Shown: positions 26,719 through 37,004, counted from the stretch's first letter. The stretch: 64,000 nucleotides of DNA from an uncultured Ectothiorhodospiraceae bacterium (GCA_947259765.1 CAMYNG010000001.1:94219-158218); one strand, 5' to 3'. A program made the numbers and translations. The notes: generated from the sequence alone by a model not told the origin.

Positions 26719-28209
26719 CTACTCCGGCCGCATATGTGGAAACAGTAGCACGTCGCGAATGGATGCTGAGTCGGTAAAAAACATCACCAGCCGATCGATG
26801 CCAATGCCTTCACCCGCCGTGGGTGGCATACCGTGCTCCAGCGCGGTGATGTAGTCCTCATCAAAGTACATTGCCTCTTCATCACCGGCTTCTTTTTCCA
26901 GCACTTGCTGTTTAAAACGTTCTGCCTGATCCTCGGCATCGTTGAGTTCTGAAAAGCCGTTGGCGATTTCGCGGCCGCCAACGAAAAACTCGAACCGGTC
27001 TGTGACAAAAGGATCATCGTCGTTACGACGAGCCAGCGGCGACACTTCGGTTGGATATGCGGTAATAAAGGTCGGATCCTTTAATCGGTGTTCGACCGTT
27101 TTTTCAAATATCTCAATCTGCAGCTTGCCGAGTCCATACCCGTCTTTCAGTGGAATATTAAGTTTTTCAGCCACACTACGTGCCGCATCCAGCGATTCAA
27201 TGTCTGCGGCTTTCAATTCCGGATTGAAACGCAGAATGGATTCCTTAACGGTCATACGCGTGAAGGGTTGACCAAAGTCAAACTGCTCACCCTGGTAGTC
27301 TATAACCTGTGTGCCCAACAGTGACTGTGCCAGCCCCTGCAACAATGTCTCGGTGAGATCCATGAGCATGTGATAATCCGCATACGCTTCATAGAATTCC
27401 AGCATGGTGAACTCCGGATTGTGCCGTGTCGACAATCCCTCATTGCGGAAATTACGATTGATCTCATAGACGCGTTCGAAACCACCCACCACCAGACGTT
27501 TGAGATACAACTCCGGCGCAATGCGCAAGAACAGATCCATGTCTAACGCATTGTGAAACGTTTTAAACGGCCGTGCCGCCGCACCGCCCGGCACCACCTG
27601 CATCATGGGTGTTTCAACTTCCAGAAAATCGCGTTCGTTCAAAAAGCGTCTAATATAATCGATGATCTGACTGCGCAAGCGAAACGTTCTGCGTGTCTCT
27701 TCGCTCATAATCAAATCAACATAGCGCTGCCGATAACGGGTCTCCTGATCAGTCAGGCCGTGGTATTTTTCCGGAAGTGGCCGTAGTGATTTCGTCAGTA
27801 GATGCATCACGTCAACCTTGACCGACAACTCACCTGTTTTCGTTTTAAACAGCACCCCTTCAGCGCCAAGAATGTCACCAATGTCCCACTTCTTGAATTG
27901 CTGGTTGTAAACACCCTCTGCAAGTTCGTCCCGCAGAACATACAATTGAATACGCCCGGACATATCCTGCAAATGTGCAAAACTTGCCTTACCCATTACA
28001 CGCCGACTCATTAAACGGCCTGCAACGTTGACTCGAACCGGTTCGGCCTCAAGCTCTTCGTTGATCTTTTCGCCGTACTCGGCGTGTAGTTCGCCTGCCA
28101 TAACGTTACGTCGAAAATCGTTGGGGAACGGCTTGCCCTGCTCGCGCAGTTCCGCCAGCTTGCGACGCCGTTCGGCGATCAGTTTGTTTTCATCGTTGTT
28201 GTCAGACAT
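26719..28209 (-). CDS. lysS: Lysyl-tRNA synthetase, class II
   Basis: Charges tRNA-Lys. The N-terminal OB-fold anticodon-binding domain ([21 protein letters not shown]) is followed by the class II core with motif 1 ([20 protein letters not shown]), motif 2 ([20 protein letters not shown]) and motif 3 ([13 protein letters not shown]). Length 496 residues is typical. It follows prfB in the same direction, as in E. coli, but the gap here is 193 bases and contains a CAGAG-type inverted repeat (B1), so co-transcription is less certain. Confidence 0.97.
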   Translation of the reverse strand: MSDNNDENKLIAERRRKLAELREQGKPFPNDFRRNVMAGELHAEYGEKINEELEAEPVRVNVAGRLMSRRVMGKASFAHLQDMSGRIQLYVLRDELAEGVYNQQFKKWDIGDILGAEGVLFKTKTGELSVKVDVMHLLTKSLRPLPEKYHGLTDQETRYRQRYVDLIMSEETRRTFRLRSQIIDYIRRFLNERDFLEVETPMMQVVPGGAAARPFKTFHNALDMDLFLRIAPELYLKRLVVGGFERVYEINRNFRNEGLSTRHNPEFTMLEFYEAYADYHMLMDLTETLLQGLAQSLLGTQVIDYQGEQFDFGQPFTRMTVKESILRFNPELKAADIESLDAARSVAEKLNIPLKDGYGLGKLQIEIFEKTVEHRLKDPTFITAYPTEVSPLARRNDDDPFVTDRFEFFVGGREIANGFSELNDAEDQAERFKQQVLEKEAGDEEAMYFDEDYITALEHGMPPTAGEGIGIDRLVMFFTDSASIRDVLLFPHMRPE

Positions 28210-28241
28210 TGCAGTTCTCTAAATAGACTAAAAATTTTTTA

Positions 28242-28396
28242 CCTCAGAGGGCTCAGAGCACACGGAGATAACAAATCGATTTCATGGAAATTATATTATT
28301 TGCATCATCCCCATGAACTCTTCCGTTTCTAAATAATCAGTTAAACACAAGCCGGTACTTTCGCAAACTCTGTGTGCTCTGCGCCCTCTGTGGTTA
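28242..28396. repeat. Family B inverted repeat, copy B1
   Basis: Left arm 28242-28270 (CCTCAGAGGGCTCAGAGCAC) and right arm 28367-28396 (beginning AACTCTGTGTGCTCTGCGCC) are imperfect inverse complements around a loop of about 95 bases of unremarkable sequence. It fills the prfB-lysS gap. The same words recur at 32854, 34111 and 42194. No T-run follows either arm, so it is not a standard terminator. Confidence 0.8.
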
Positions 28397-28402
28397 ATGA
28401 AA

Positions 28403-29501
28403 CTATAAACCCGACTTAAGACTGGCTTCGATAAATTGATCCAGATCACCATCGAGGACGGCTTGTGTATTACTGCTTTCAACCGAAGTGCGCAAATCCT
28501 TAATGCGCGATTGGTCGAGCACATAGGAGCGGATCTGACTGCCCCAGCCGATATCTGCCTTGGAATCTTCCAGCGCTTGTTTTTCTGCGTTACGTTTTTG
28601 CAGTTCCATCTCGTAGATCTTGGCCTTGAGCTGGTTCATTGCGTGGGCTTTATTCTGGTGTTGAGAGCGTTCGCTTTGACACTGTGCGACGATACCGGAA
28701 GGAAGATGAGTAATACGCACCGCCGAGTCTGTACGGTTGACGTGTTGTCCACCCGCGCCGCTGGCGCGGTAGGTGTCGATGCGCAGTTCCGCCGGGTTGA
28801 TATCTATGTCGATCGAGTCATCCACTTCGGGAAATATAAATACCGAGGCAAACGAGGTGTGGCGTCGGCTTCCAGAGTCAAATGGTGACTTTCGCACCAG
28901 ACGATGTACACCCGTCTCGGTGCGTAGCCAACCATAAGCAAAGTCACCGGTAAATTTGACCGTGGCACTTTTGATTCCTGCTACTTCACCGGCAGACACC
29001 TCGACCAGCTCTGAGGTAAAACCGTGTTGTTCACCCCAACGCAGGTACATGCGCAACAACATATTGGCCCAGTCTTGTGCTTCGGTACCGCCGGAGCCGG
29101 ACTGGATATCAAGAAACGCACTATTGGCGTCCAACTCGCCGGAAAACATACGCCGGAATTCGAGCGCGGCGAGACTCTGTTCCAGGCGGTTCAGATCATC
29201 GGCAACCGAAACAACAGTGGATTCATCGTTTTCCTCGACAGCGAGGCTAAGCAGCTCACCGGCATCACTAAGTCCTTCTTCCAGCTCATTGATCACGTTA
29301 ACCACGTTTTCAAGGCGCGCGCGTTCGCGACCCAGTTCCTGGGCCTGCTCCGGATTGTTCCAGATTTCGGGATTTTCCAGTTCGCGGTTTACTTCGACGA
29401 GGCGCTCATGTTTGGCATCATAGTCAAAGATACCCCCTCAGGGACTGCGCCCGTCCCGTCATATCTTCGATTTGGCTGGTAATGGCGTTAGTTTCCAACA
29501 C
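28403..29501 (-). CDS. prfB: Peptide chain release factor 2, with programmed +1 frameshift
   Basis: Recognises UAA and UGA stop codons and triggers peptide release. The anticodon-like SPF tripeptide is in KSPFDSG and the catalytic GGQ in [10 protein letters not shown]. The gene is split into two frames: from GTG 29501 translation reads 25 codons ending LRGYL, meets an in-frame TGA at 29426-29424, and must slip +1 at CTT-TGA-C to continue DYDAKHERL. An internal Shine-Dalgarno (AGGGGG, 29438-29433) precedes the slip site. The full product is 365 residues, the same as E. coli. A GTG at 29510, nearer AGGAAA, is an alternative start. Confidence 0.96.
29423..29438 (-). promoter_or_regulatory. prfB programmed frameshift site
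   Basis: Minus-strand sequence AGGGGGTATCTTTGAC: a Shine-Dalgarno-like AGGGGG, three bases, CTT, the UGA stop, and C. This is the canonical RF2 autoregulatory site. Low RF2 stalls the ribosome at UGA and favours +1 slippage, so more RF2 is made. All elements and spacings are intact. Confidence 0.95.
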
Positions 29502-29648
29502 GGTATTCACTTCTTTCCTACGCAAATAAAGGGCGTAATCATACTACAGCCCCCGAGGTAAAAGCACGGCGGGCCGGGATACGACGGTTGATTAATTCGG
29601 ACCCGAAAGTGGGTCCGGAATCGTGACGATCAAAAATTCAGCGCGAAG

Positions 29649-29850
29649 ACTTCCGGTTCCGCTGGACAAGACTGTCGGCAGCAGGGACGAGGCACACGGT
29701 TGTGCCCGTGTCACGTGAGGGCAGGATGCCCGGAGTGGCTGCTGCCCCGTCAAGCCTTCATGGACGTAGTAACGGCTTGTTTTGGCCAGCGGAACCGGAA
29801 GTTTGACCCTCATCGTGCAGAGCCTTACCCAGCAGAACCGGAAGTCACCG
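29649..29850. repeat. Family A palindromic element, copy A2, plus duplicated arm
   Basis: Perfect 17-base arms: left 29649-29665 (ACTTCCGGTTCCGCTGG) and right 29786-29802 (CCAGCGGAACCGGAAGT). The core is longer than in A1 and contains GGCAGCAG...CTGCTGCC plus further nested complementarity; the block TTCATGGACGTAGTAACGG (29757-29775) corresponds to the family core. A second, imperfect copy of the right arm (CCAGCAGAACCGGAAGT) follows at about 29829-29845. It fills most of the 388-base gap between prfB and recJ; nothing else is seen there apart from a small hairpin at 29595-29621 (GGACCC-GAAAGT-GGGTCC). Confidence 0.85.
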
Positions 29851-29889
29851 CGCCCAATTCCTGTTCAACACCCCCTAAAGCGCCACGTT

Positions 29890-31632
29890 CTAATTGTCAG
29901 CCAGCACCTGCAGTTGTTCGACCTGCAGTTGCAGGCGCGTTTGACCCTGAAAATAATTCGCGTCGAGCCGGTACGCCAAACGCAATTTGGTGTCGACGGC
30001 AAAAGCCGGATCAGGCGCACAGTTGAAGGCAATGGCATCAAGATTCTCGTCCGATCCAGGCAAACGGACGACGAGTTTTAGATGACGTTCACCGACGACA
30101 CGCCAATTGCTTAATGCAAAGCGGCCATCGAATAGCGGCTCTGGAAATGCCTGTCCCCACGGGCCGGCATAGCGAAGTTGCATTGCCAGATCCAGGTTAA
30201 ACTCCTCACGCTGCAACTCACCGTCCGAATAAAGCACCCCGTCCAGATCAAGTGTCTCAATCTGGTGACCTACTTCCTGTTGAAACGCATCGCGAAAAGC
30301 GTCCAGATCGGCTTCGCGCAGACTCAAACCGGCGGCCATCGCATGACCACCAAACTTGTTGATCAAACCGCTATGCCGAGTCGCTACGGCATCCAGGACA
30401 TCCCGAATATGCACTCCGGGAATAGACCGGGCGGAGCCTTTTACCGTGGTCTCAGACTCACGGGCAAACGCAATAACCGGCCGATGAACCCGTTCCTTGA
30501 TACGTGAAGCCAGCAGGCCGACAACACCCGGATGCCAGTCGGGGTCAAACAGGCACAAGGCAGCCGGGGGCGTTTCATCTGATTCGTTGAATTTTACGTC
30601 GGCGAGCAAGGCCACGGCTTCCGCTTGCATGCGGGTCTCAATCTTGCGGCGTTCCGTGTTCAGGGCGTCAAGTTGATCGGCCCGTTGTCCTGCCGAGGCC
30701 GCATCGTCGCATAGCAGGCACTCGATACCTACGGTCATGTCGTCCAGACGGCCCGCGGCGTTAAGTCGAGGTCCTACAGCGAATCCCAGATCGGAAGCGA
30801 CCGTGCGGCTGGTATCCCGTCCGGCCACGGCCAACAAGGCATTGATTCCGGGGCATGCCTGACCCGCCCGGATCCGCGCCAGCCCCTGCGCAACCAGCAC
30901 GCGGTTGGTGCGCTCCAGAGGCACGACATCGGCCACAGTACCCAGGGCCACCAGGTCCAGCCACTGGGCCAGGTTGGGCACGGCGCGGCCCACACGGTCA
31001 AACCAACCGGTTTCCCGTAACCTCGCCCGCAGCGCCATCAACAGATAAAATGCCACGCCGACACCTGCCAGGCTCTTACAGGCAAACTGATCACCCTCCT
31101 GGTTAGGGTTAACAATGGCATCGGCCGCCGGCAATGTCTCTCCGGGTAAATGATGGTCGGTCACCAGTACTTTGTATCCGGCTACCCGGGCAGCCGCGAC
31201 CCCCGCAATGCTGGCGATGCCGTTATCCACGGTGATCACCAAATCCGGCTCGCGCTGATGCGCAACTTCGACAATTTCGGGTGTCAGACCATAACCAAAA
31301 CGAAAACGATCCGGCACGAGATAGTCCACGTGCGCGGCACCCATAGCACGCAGGCCGCGAACCATTAAGGCACAGCTTGTGGCGCCGTCGGCGTCGAAGT
31401 CGCCAACAATAAGAATCCGGGAGCCTTCATCCAGAGCGTTTGTTAGCAATGCCGTTGCGGCGTCAATTCCCATCAGGTGCTGAAACCCGATCAACGTTTT
31501 TAGCGACAGATCCAACTCGTCTGCAGTTTTGACTTGGCGAGCCGCGTAGACACGTGCAAGCACTGGATGCACGTCTGCCAGATCCGGCCCGCCGGTTACA
31601 GCTCGGTGTTTGATGGTCTTCAAGGTTGTCAT
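29890..31632 (-). CDS. recJ: Single-stranded-DNA-specific exonuclease RecJ
   Basis: 5'-3' exonuclease on single-stranded DNA in recombination and mismatch repair. The DHH-family motifs are IVGDFDADGATSCALM, VTVDNGIASI, VTDHHLPGETLPAADAIVNP and the DHHA1 region with HPGVVGLLASRIKE and INKFGGHAMAAGLSL. From ATG 31632 the protein has 580 residues, normal for RecJ; the frame to 31695 is leader. The recJ-prfB-lysS order matches E. coli and Pseudomonas, here broken by repeats A2 and B1. Confidence 0.96.
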   Translation of the reverse strand: MTTLKTIKHRAVTGGPDLADVHPVLARVYAARQVKTADELDLSLKTLIGFQHLMGIDAATALLTNALDEGSRILIVGDFDADGATSCALMVRGLRAMGAAHVDYLVPDRFRFGYGLTPEIVEVAHQREPDLVITVDNGIASIAGVAAARVAGYKVLVTDHHLPGETLPAADAIVNPNQEGDQFACKSLAGVGVAFYLLMALRARLRETGWFDRVGRAVPNLAQWLDLVALGTVADVVPLERTNRVLVAQGLARIRAGQACPGINALLAVAGRDTSRTVASDLGFAVGPRLNAAGRLDDMTVGIECLLCDDAASAGQRADQLDALNTERRKIETRMQAEAVALLADVKFNESDETPPAALCLFDPDWHPGVVGLLASRIKERVHRPVIAFARESETTVKGSARSIPGVHIRDVLDAVATRHSGLINKFGGHAMAAGLSLREADLDAFRDAFQQEVGHQIETLDLDGVLYSDGELQREEFNLDLAMQLRYAGPWGQAFPEPLFDGRFALSNWRVVGERHLKLVVRLPGSDENLDAIAFNCAPDPAFAVDTKLRLAYRLDANYFQGQTRLQLQVEQLQVLADN

Positions 31633-31722
31633 ACTGATGTTAAAGCCGGACTCCACGTTACGAGGTACTGCGAAACCGCATGTACCGGGGAACACCGTTT
31701 CCCGTCTGTGAGGGACAGTAGG

Positions 31723-32790
31723 TCACCGATTTTTATCTGATGTTGCAGCAGTAAGGTAAAGTTCTGGAAAGCGTCGTTTCCACCAGCGCCGGCCTTCAGC
31801 GCGACTCAGACTGAAACAACTGCCGAGCCCGCCTATCAGTTGCAATTTTTCGATTCGCCCCGACCTGACCGCCATTAAAAGCGGCTCAAGCCAGTGTGAT
31901 TGAAAATGCCGCCACCATTCCAATCCACCGTAGACATCAAACTCACGCCATTTTCGCCACACGTCCTCAAACAGAATCAATCCCCGGCCGGCTGAGAGCG
32001 TGGCTAACAGGGCCGGCGCATCCTCGGGCCTGGCACTCCACTCAGTACCAGACCATTGGGCCAATCCTTTAGCTAATGGACCCCCGCCGAAAGTTGTATC
32101 CCAGCGCGCCGAGGCGGCAGAAGGTTGGGCCGGCAGCTTGCCATTACCCCATAGCCAGAGACTGTTCACCGGGGGCTGAGCGTGGCTTTCACGATCCAGA
32201 TTAACCGGGTGATCGTGCAACAACATTTGTATTTCATTCATCACGCCTCGCCAATATCCGCCGTCCTTTCCTTGTGGCAAGAAGTCATTCACGTCCTGCT
32301 CCAGTACACGAGAAGGCGGGGTAGTAACCAGCACCGGCTCGGCATCCAGTTCGATATACCAGCGTTCAGGTTGTAGCGCTTGAAGCCGCCAACCCGCATC
32401 CTTGAAGTGCGTATTGATTTCCTGCGCAAGTTGACTGGCCTGTTGCGTGGTCAGTGCTAGTTCAGCATGCCCGAGCATCACCAAGCGATGCCGATCCGCT
32501 TGCAGGAACACCGGATCGGCGCGCATCACAACACAGTTTGCAGATTTTTCTGCATCGACCCGACGGGTAAACGGCGCAACCGGCAAGGACTGTTCCGGCG
32601 ATGTTGCAATACCAAACAGTTGCAGTAAGCCTTCGTCCGGTTCCTTTGCCAGGAAAACCTCACGCCGGGCACGGGCCAGAAACCGTTCGAACGCAGTAAG
32701 CGAGGGGCGTTCCTGCGCGGGGAGCTCATTGAACAGGCTGAGCATGTCCAGCATACCCGGTACGTATAAAACCAGTTCGGTGACGGGCAT
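31723..32790 (-). CDS. RpfE-type protein (phosphoglycerate-mutase-like regulatory family)
   Basis: Protein of 355 residues resembling the RpfE-type family, whose Xanthomonas member lies beside recJ in the pathogenicity-regulating rpf region and which is distantly related to cofactor-independent phosphoglycerate mutases. Recognisable parts are PVTELVLYVPGMLDML at the start, LVMLGHAELALTTQQASQL, VNSLWLWGNGKLP near residue 216, and the C-terminal EWWRHFQSHWLEPLLMAVRS. I see no complete metal site of the mutase superfamily, so catalysis is doubtful. Its place directly upstream of recJ supports the name. Molecular function is unknown. Confidence 0.72.
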   Translation of the reverse strand: MPVTELVLYVPGMLDMLSLFNELPAQERPSLTAFERFLARARREVFLAKEPDEGLLQLFGIATSPEQSLPVAPFTRRVDAEKSANCVVMRADPVFLQADRHRLVMLGHAELALTTQQASQLAQEINTHFKDAGWRLQALQPERWYIELDAEPVLVTTPPSRVLEQDVNDFLPQGKDGGYWRGVMNEIQMLLHDHPVNLDRESHAQPPVNSLWLWGNGKLPAQPSAASARWDTTFGGGPLAKGLAQWSGTEWSARPEDAPALLATLSAGRGLILFEDVWRKWREFDVYGGLEWWRHFQSHWLEPLLMAVRSGRIEKLQLIGGLGSCFSLSRAEGRRWWKRRFPELYLTAATSDKNR

Positions 32791-32853
32791 CAGATTCGGA
32801 CGGCAAAAAGACGTTTATGCGGCACAAGATCTGTGCCCGGATAGCCTTGATTT

Positions 32854-32929
32854 AGCACAGAGTGCCCAGAGAACACCGGGGTCCTTGCTTTGATAAATCT
32901 TTCTCCGTGTTCTCTGGGCACTCTGTGCT
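32854..32929. repeat. Family B inverted repeat, copy B2
   Basis: Arms 32854-32879 (AGCACAGAGTGCCCAGAGAA...) and 32904-32929 (...TTCTCTGGGCACTCTGTGCT) are nearly perfectly complementary over about 23 bases with a 24-base loop. This is the tightest of the four family B copies. It lies between thrC and the RpfE-type gene, both on the minus strand, and would form a long hairpin in a read-through transcript. Confidence 0.88.
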
Positions 32930-32940
32930 TGTGATCAACG

Positions 32941-34086
32941 TCAGTCCGCCATATTTTCAAGAATCGCAGCCTTGACCGCTGACAACTCGGCTTCCACAGT
33001 GGTCAACGGTGCCGAACTTTGTTTGATTGCGGTATCGGGATCTTTGAGACCGTGTCCGGTTAGCGTGCAGACGATACTGCTGCCCTGCGGAATTTTGCCA
33101 CTCTCAATGTCCTTAAGCGCGCCGGCCAGTGACGTTGCCGATGCCGGTTCGCAAAACACGCCTTCACTTTCAGCAAGCAATTTCTGTGCGGCGAGAATCT
33201 CATCATCCGTGCATTCATCGAACCAACCACCGGATTCCTCTTTTACCTTCCAGGCCATATCCCAACTCTGCGGATGACCAATACGAATGGCCGTCGCTAC
33301 GGTTTCCGGGTCATCCACCATTTCTCCGCGCATAAACGGTGCACTGCCGGCAGCCTGATAGCCAAGCATGCGGGGCCGATTGCCGACGATGGCGCCACCG
33401 GCAAACTTGCAGTGCCCTTCACAGTAAGCACAGGCACCGGTGACCATCTCACCCGAGGCAGAGGAATACTCGCAGTAACCAATCCAGTGCGCAGTGATGT
33501 TGCCTGCATTGCCTACCGGCAAACAATGAAAATCCGGAGCACGACCCAGCTCTTCAACAATTTCAAAGGCCGCGGTTTTTTGCCCCTGTAAGCGGTAAGG
33601 ATTGATCGAGTTAACAATGGTCACTGGCGCCTCTTTCGCGACCTCCTTGACCAATTGCATACCCGCATCGAAGTTACCCTTAATCTGGATCACCACCGCG
33701 CCGTGCATCATCGCCTGCGCCAGTTTTCCAAGCGCGATTTTGCCGTCGGGGATCAACACGAACGCCGTGATCCCTGCACGCGCGGCATAGGCCGCAGCCG
33801 CAGCCGAGGTATTACCCGTTGAGGCACAGATGATCGCCTTGCTGCCCTCCTCTACCGCCTTGGTTACGGCCATGGTCATGCCACGATCCTTGAATGAACC
33901 GGTCGGGTTCAAACCCTCGTACTTGACATAAATCTCTACGTCCTTACTTAGCTTGGAAGGTATGTTATGCAGACGGATTAACGGCGTATTACCTTCACCG
34001 AGGCTAATAATACGCGTGTCGTCATGTACCGGCAGACGATCGCGGTACTTATCAATCAAACCGGTATAGCGTGGTCGAAATGGCAT
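32941..34086 (-). CDS. thrC: Threonine synthase
   Basis: PLP enzyme converting O-phosphohomoserine to threonine. The short form (381 residues) is used. The PLP lysine is in NPTGSFKDRGMTMAV, the glycine-rich phosphate site in ASTGNTSAAAAAYAARA, and LGEGNTPLIRLHNIP marks the N-terminal substrate region. It follows hom after a 251-base gap filled with repeats; both steps of the aspartate-to-threonine branch are thus adjacent. No threonine/isoleucine-rich leader peptide is seen. Confidence 0.96.
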   Translation of the reverse strand: MPFRPRYTGLIDKYRDRLPVHDDTRIISLGEGNTPLIRLHNIPSKLSKDVEIYVKYEGLNPTGSFKDRGMTMAVTKAVEEGSKAIICASTGNTSAAAAAYAARAGITAFVLIPDGKIALGKLAQAMMHGAVVIQIKGNFDAGMQLVKEVAKEAPVTIVNSINPYRLQGQKTAAFEIVEELGRAPDFHCLPVGNAGNITAHWIGYCEYSSASGEMVTGACAYCEGHCKFAGGAIVGNRPRMLGYQAAGSAPFMRGEMVDDPETVATAIRIGHPQSWDMAWKVKEESGGWFDECTDDEILAAQKLLAESEGVFCEPASATSLAGALKDIESGKIPQGSSIVCTLTGHGLKDPDTAIKQSSAPLTTVEAELSAVKAAILENMAD

Positions 34087-34110
34087 GCCTTACTCCTACA
34101 AATATACAAA

Positions 34111-34331
34111 AACCAGCCCCAGAGGGCACAGGACACACGGAGAATACAACCGCCAGCAAATTTACGATTTTTATTCAATGCCATTCCGGCGTATGCCGGA
34201 ATCCAGCAACCTGTCGCCTTGAACTAACCTGACTCCGTAACTTCGCCCGGAATAACAGACTTAACAAAAGCTCCTGCCGTGCCTGCTAATCGGGTATGTC
34301 ATATTACGCCCCCTGTATTCTCTGCGGTTCC
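34111..34331. repeat. Family B inverted repeat, degenerate copy B3
   Basis: A left arm at 34111-34145 (CCCCAGAGGGCACAGGACAC...GGAGAATAC) and a weaker right arm at 34310-34331 (CCCCTGTATTCTCTGCGGTT) have the words and order of family B, but pairing is poor. The hom-thrC gap between them also holds an unrelated small palindrome (34183-34202). Considered a decayed copy. Confidence 0.6.
34183..34202. repeat. Small palindrome ATTCCGGC-GTAT-GCCGGAAT
   Basis: Perfect 8-base inverted repeat with a four-base loop followed by CCAG. This word (ATTCCGGC...GCCGGAATCCAG) is a common dispersed palindrome in beta- and gammaproteobacteria and is similar in design to dRS3-like elements. Only one full copy is seen here, inside the degenerate family B element in the hom-thrC gap. 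Confidence 0.7.
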
Positions 34332-34337
34332 AAGCTG

Positions 34338-35654
34338 TTACTGGGCGTTTAGTGTTTCCATACGGATACGGGTCACGGCACCCTCAATTGAATCCAGCGC
34401 TTCGATTTCGGCGATGGCATCCGTCATGTTTTTTTCAATCACCCGATGAGTCAGCATGATCACGCTGGCGTGTGGGCAACCCTCACGAGGTTCTTTTTGG
34501 ATCACCGCTTCAATACTGATGCCGTGATCGCCCAGGATACGCGTCACATCCGCCAGTACTCCCGGTTTGTCCTGTACCTGCATTCGCAGGTAATAGGCGG
34601 TTTCCACCTCTTCCATACTCAATACAGGCAGATCAGACAATGCATCGGGCTGAAAAGCCAGGTGTGGAACACGGTTTTCCGGATCGGAAGTCAACGCGCG
34701 CACAACATCAACCAGGTCCGCCACGACCGCAGATGCAGTCGGTTCCGCGCCGGCTCCGGCACCATAATAAAGTGTCGGGCCAACTGCATCGCCCATAACA
34801 AGCACCGCATTCATAACGCCGTCAACGTTGGCAATAAGCCGTCGCTCTGGAATCAAAGTCGGATGCACACGAAGCTCAAAACCCTTATCCGTTCGCCGGG
34901 TCAAGCCCAGATGTTTAATTCGATAACCCAGCTCCTCGGCATAGGTAACATCATCACGCGTAATTTGTGTAATGCCTTCAGTATAGGTTGCGTCAAATTG
35001 CAGGGGCATACCAAATGCGATTGACGCCAGTATTGTCAGCTTGTGGGCTGCATCAATACCCTCAACATCGAACGTCGGATCGGCTTCGGCATAACCCAGT
35101 TGCTGGGCCTCGGCCAATACGTCGGCGAAATCCCGGCCCTTATCACGCATTTCGGTCAGAATAAAATTACCGGTGCCATTGATTATCCCAGCCAGCCATT
35201 GAATATGGTTGCCAGCCAAACCTTCACGAATGGCCTTAATAATGGGTATCCCACCCGCCACCGCCGCTTCAAATGCGACCATGACATTCTTCTCACGCGC
35301 GGCGGTAAAAATCTTATTACCGTGCTTGGCAATCAGGGCCTTGTTCGCAGTGACGACGTGCTTGCCCTGCTCTATTGCGCGCATTACCAGATCAAGAGCG
35401 AGACTGTCACCTCCAATCAGCTCTACAACAATTTCGACTTCCGGATCTTCCACCACCTGTAGGGGATCGGTGGTTAATTTTATGTTGCTCGTGTCGAAAG
35501 AACGTGGCTTTTCAATATCGCGCGCCGCCGCGTGCGTGATCTCGATACCGCGGCCAGCTCGCCGAACAATTTCGTCGGCATTTCGACGCAACACGCTAAT
35601 GGTGCCACCTCCGACAGTGCCCAGTCCGAGCAAACCCACCTTTACCGGCTCCAC
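34338..35654 (-). CDS. hom: Homoserine dehydrogenase
   Basis: Monofunctional NAD(P)-dependent enzyme that reduces aspartate semialdehyde to homoserine. Features in order: the nucleotide-binding GLLGLGTVGGGTISVL, the substrate domain with ANKALIAKHGNKIF and GIINGTGNFILTEM, and a C-terminal ACT domain (VQDKPGVLADVTRILGDHG) that probably senses threonine. Length 438 residues is normal. It lies between alaC and thrC on the same strand, the arrangement known in Pseudomonas. Confidence 0.97.
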   Translation of the reverse strand: MEPVKVGLLGLGTVGGGTISVLRRNADEIVRRAGRGIEITHAAARDIEKPRSFDTSNIKLTTDPLQVVEDPEVEIVVELIGGDSLALDLVMRAIEQGKHVVTANKALIAKHGNKIFTAAREKNVMVAFEAAVAGGIPIIKAIREGLAGNHIQWLAGIINGTGNFILTEMRDKGRDFADVLAEAQQLGYAEADPTFDVEGIDAAHKLTILASIAFGMPLQFDATYTEGITQITRDDVTYAEELGYRIKHLGLTRRTDKGFELRVHPTLIPERRLIANVDGVMNAVLVMGDAVGPTLYYGAGAGAEPTASAVVADLVDVVRALTSDPENRVPHLAFQPDALSDLPVLSMEEVETAYYLRMQVQDKPGVLADVTRILGDHGISIEAVIQKEPREGCPHASVIMLTHRVIEKNMTDAIAEIEALDSIEGAVTRIRMETLNAQ

Positions 35655-35798
35655 GTTTTGTTTCTCCCCTCGATACTCTTCAAAAATTAATTACCAGCGG
35701 GATCACACCGCATTTTTTTACACTGGATTTTAAAATCGCTGACAATGAAACCAATGCCTAAGGAATTTTGACTCGGAACGAATTTCGGGGCCAAGCCG

Positions 35799-37004
35799 TT
35801 ACTCCGCTTTTTGCAACTCCTGGTGGTTGCGAAACATATCGCGGATACCACGAATTGCCTGGCGGGTTCGATGCTCGTTCTCGATCAGGCTAAAGCGCAC
35901 GTAGTCGTCGCCATACGAGCCAAAGCCGATGCCGGGTGACACCGCGACCCGGGCTTCGCGCAGCAACAGCTTGGAAAACTCTAGCGACCCCATCTCCCGC
36001 AGCGGTTCAGGTATCGGTGCCCAGACAAACATTGTGGCTTTTGGTTTTTCCACCTTCCAACCGATGGAATTCAGGCCTTCACAAAGCACATCTCGTCGCA
36101 CACTATATCGATCCCTGATCTCCTGCACGCACTCCTGAGGGCCCTCCAGTGCGGTGATGGCCGCCACCTGGATGGGCGTAAACATGCCGTAATCCAGGTA
36201 GGATTTCATGCGTGCCAGCGCCGCAACCAGTTCCGGGTTGCCACACATAAATCCGACCCGCCAGCCCGGCATGCTGTAGCTCTTGGATAGCGAATAAAAC
36301 TCAACCGCCACCTGCTTGGCCCCGGGTACCTGCAAAATAGACGGTGCCTTATAACCGTCAAACACGATTTCGCCATAAGCCAAATCGTGGACAACCCAGA
36401 TCTCGTTCTCACGCGCAATCTCTACGACGCGCTCGAAAAATTCCAAATCGACACACTGTGTGGTTGGATTGCCCGGAAAGTTCAACACAAGCATCTTGGG
36501 CCTTGGCCAGGTGTCGGTAATGGCCTTTTCAAGCTCCTGGAAAAAGTCGATACCCGGTACCAGGGGGACGTGACGAATATCGGCGCCCGCGATGATGAAG
36601 CCGTAGGGGTGGATCGGATAGGCCGGATTGGGCACCAACACGGCATCACCGGGTCCGACGGTCGCCATAGCCAGATGCGCCAGGCCTTCCTTGGAGCCGA
36701 TGGTCACAATGGCTTCGGCTTCGTAATCCAGCTCCACGCCAAATTTGTCCCGGTACCAGTTACAGATGGCGCGCCGCAGACGCGGTATCCCGCGCGACAG
36801 CGAATAGCGGTGGGTATCGCGTCGTTGTGCAACTTCAACCAGCTTGTCGACAATATGCTGCGGCGTGGGCTGGTCCGGATTACCCATGCCAAAGTCGATA
36901 ATATCCTCGCCACGAGCCCGTGCCTCGGCCTTCAACTGATTGACGATGTTGAATACGTAGGGCGGCAAGCGTTTGATTCTGTGAAAATCTTCGTGCAAGG
37001 ACAC
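35799..37004 (-). CDS. alaC: Alanine-type class I aminotransferase (AlaC family)
   Basis: PLP aminotransferase of fold type I, 401 residues. The PLP lysine is in [16 protein letters not shown], the pyridine-binding aspartate in [14 protein letters not shown], and [16 protein letters not shown] is conserved. Proteins of this group sit upstream of hom-thrC in Pseudomonas and are annotated AlaC or AlaT; they make alanine or act on related amino acids. It starts with GTG at 37004. A GC-rich hairpin lies about 29 bases upstream. The exact substrate cannot be read from the sequence. Confidence 0.9.
   Translation of the reverse strand: MSLHEDFHRIKRLPPYVFNIVNQLKAEARARGEDIIDFGMGNPDQPTPQHIVDKLVEVAQRRDTHRYSLSRGIPRLRRAICNWYRDKFGVELDYEAEAIVTIGSKEGLAHLAMATVGPGDAVLVPNPAYPIHPYGFIIAGADIRHVPLVPGIDFFQELEKAITDTWPRPKMLVLNFPGNPTTQCVDLEFFERVVEIARENEIWVVHDLAYGEIVFDGYKAPSILQVPGAKQVAVEFYSLSKSYSMPGWRVGFMCGNPELVAALARMKSYLDYGMFTPIQVAAITALEGPQECVQEIRDRYSVRRDVLCEGLNSIGWKVEKPKATMFVWAPIPEPLREMGSLEFSKLLLREARVAVSPGIGFGSYGDDYVRFSLIENEHRTRQAIRGIRDMFRNHQELQKAE

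Noticed and set aside
35655-35798. Threonine/isoleucine leader-peptide attenuator upstream of hom
   Set aside because: No short frame with runs of threonine or isoleucine codons and no alternative hairpins were found.
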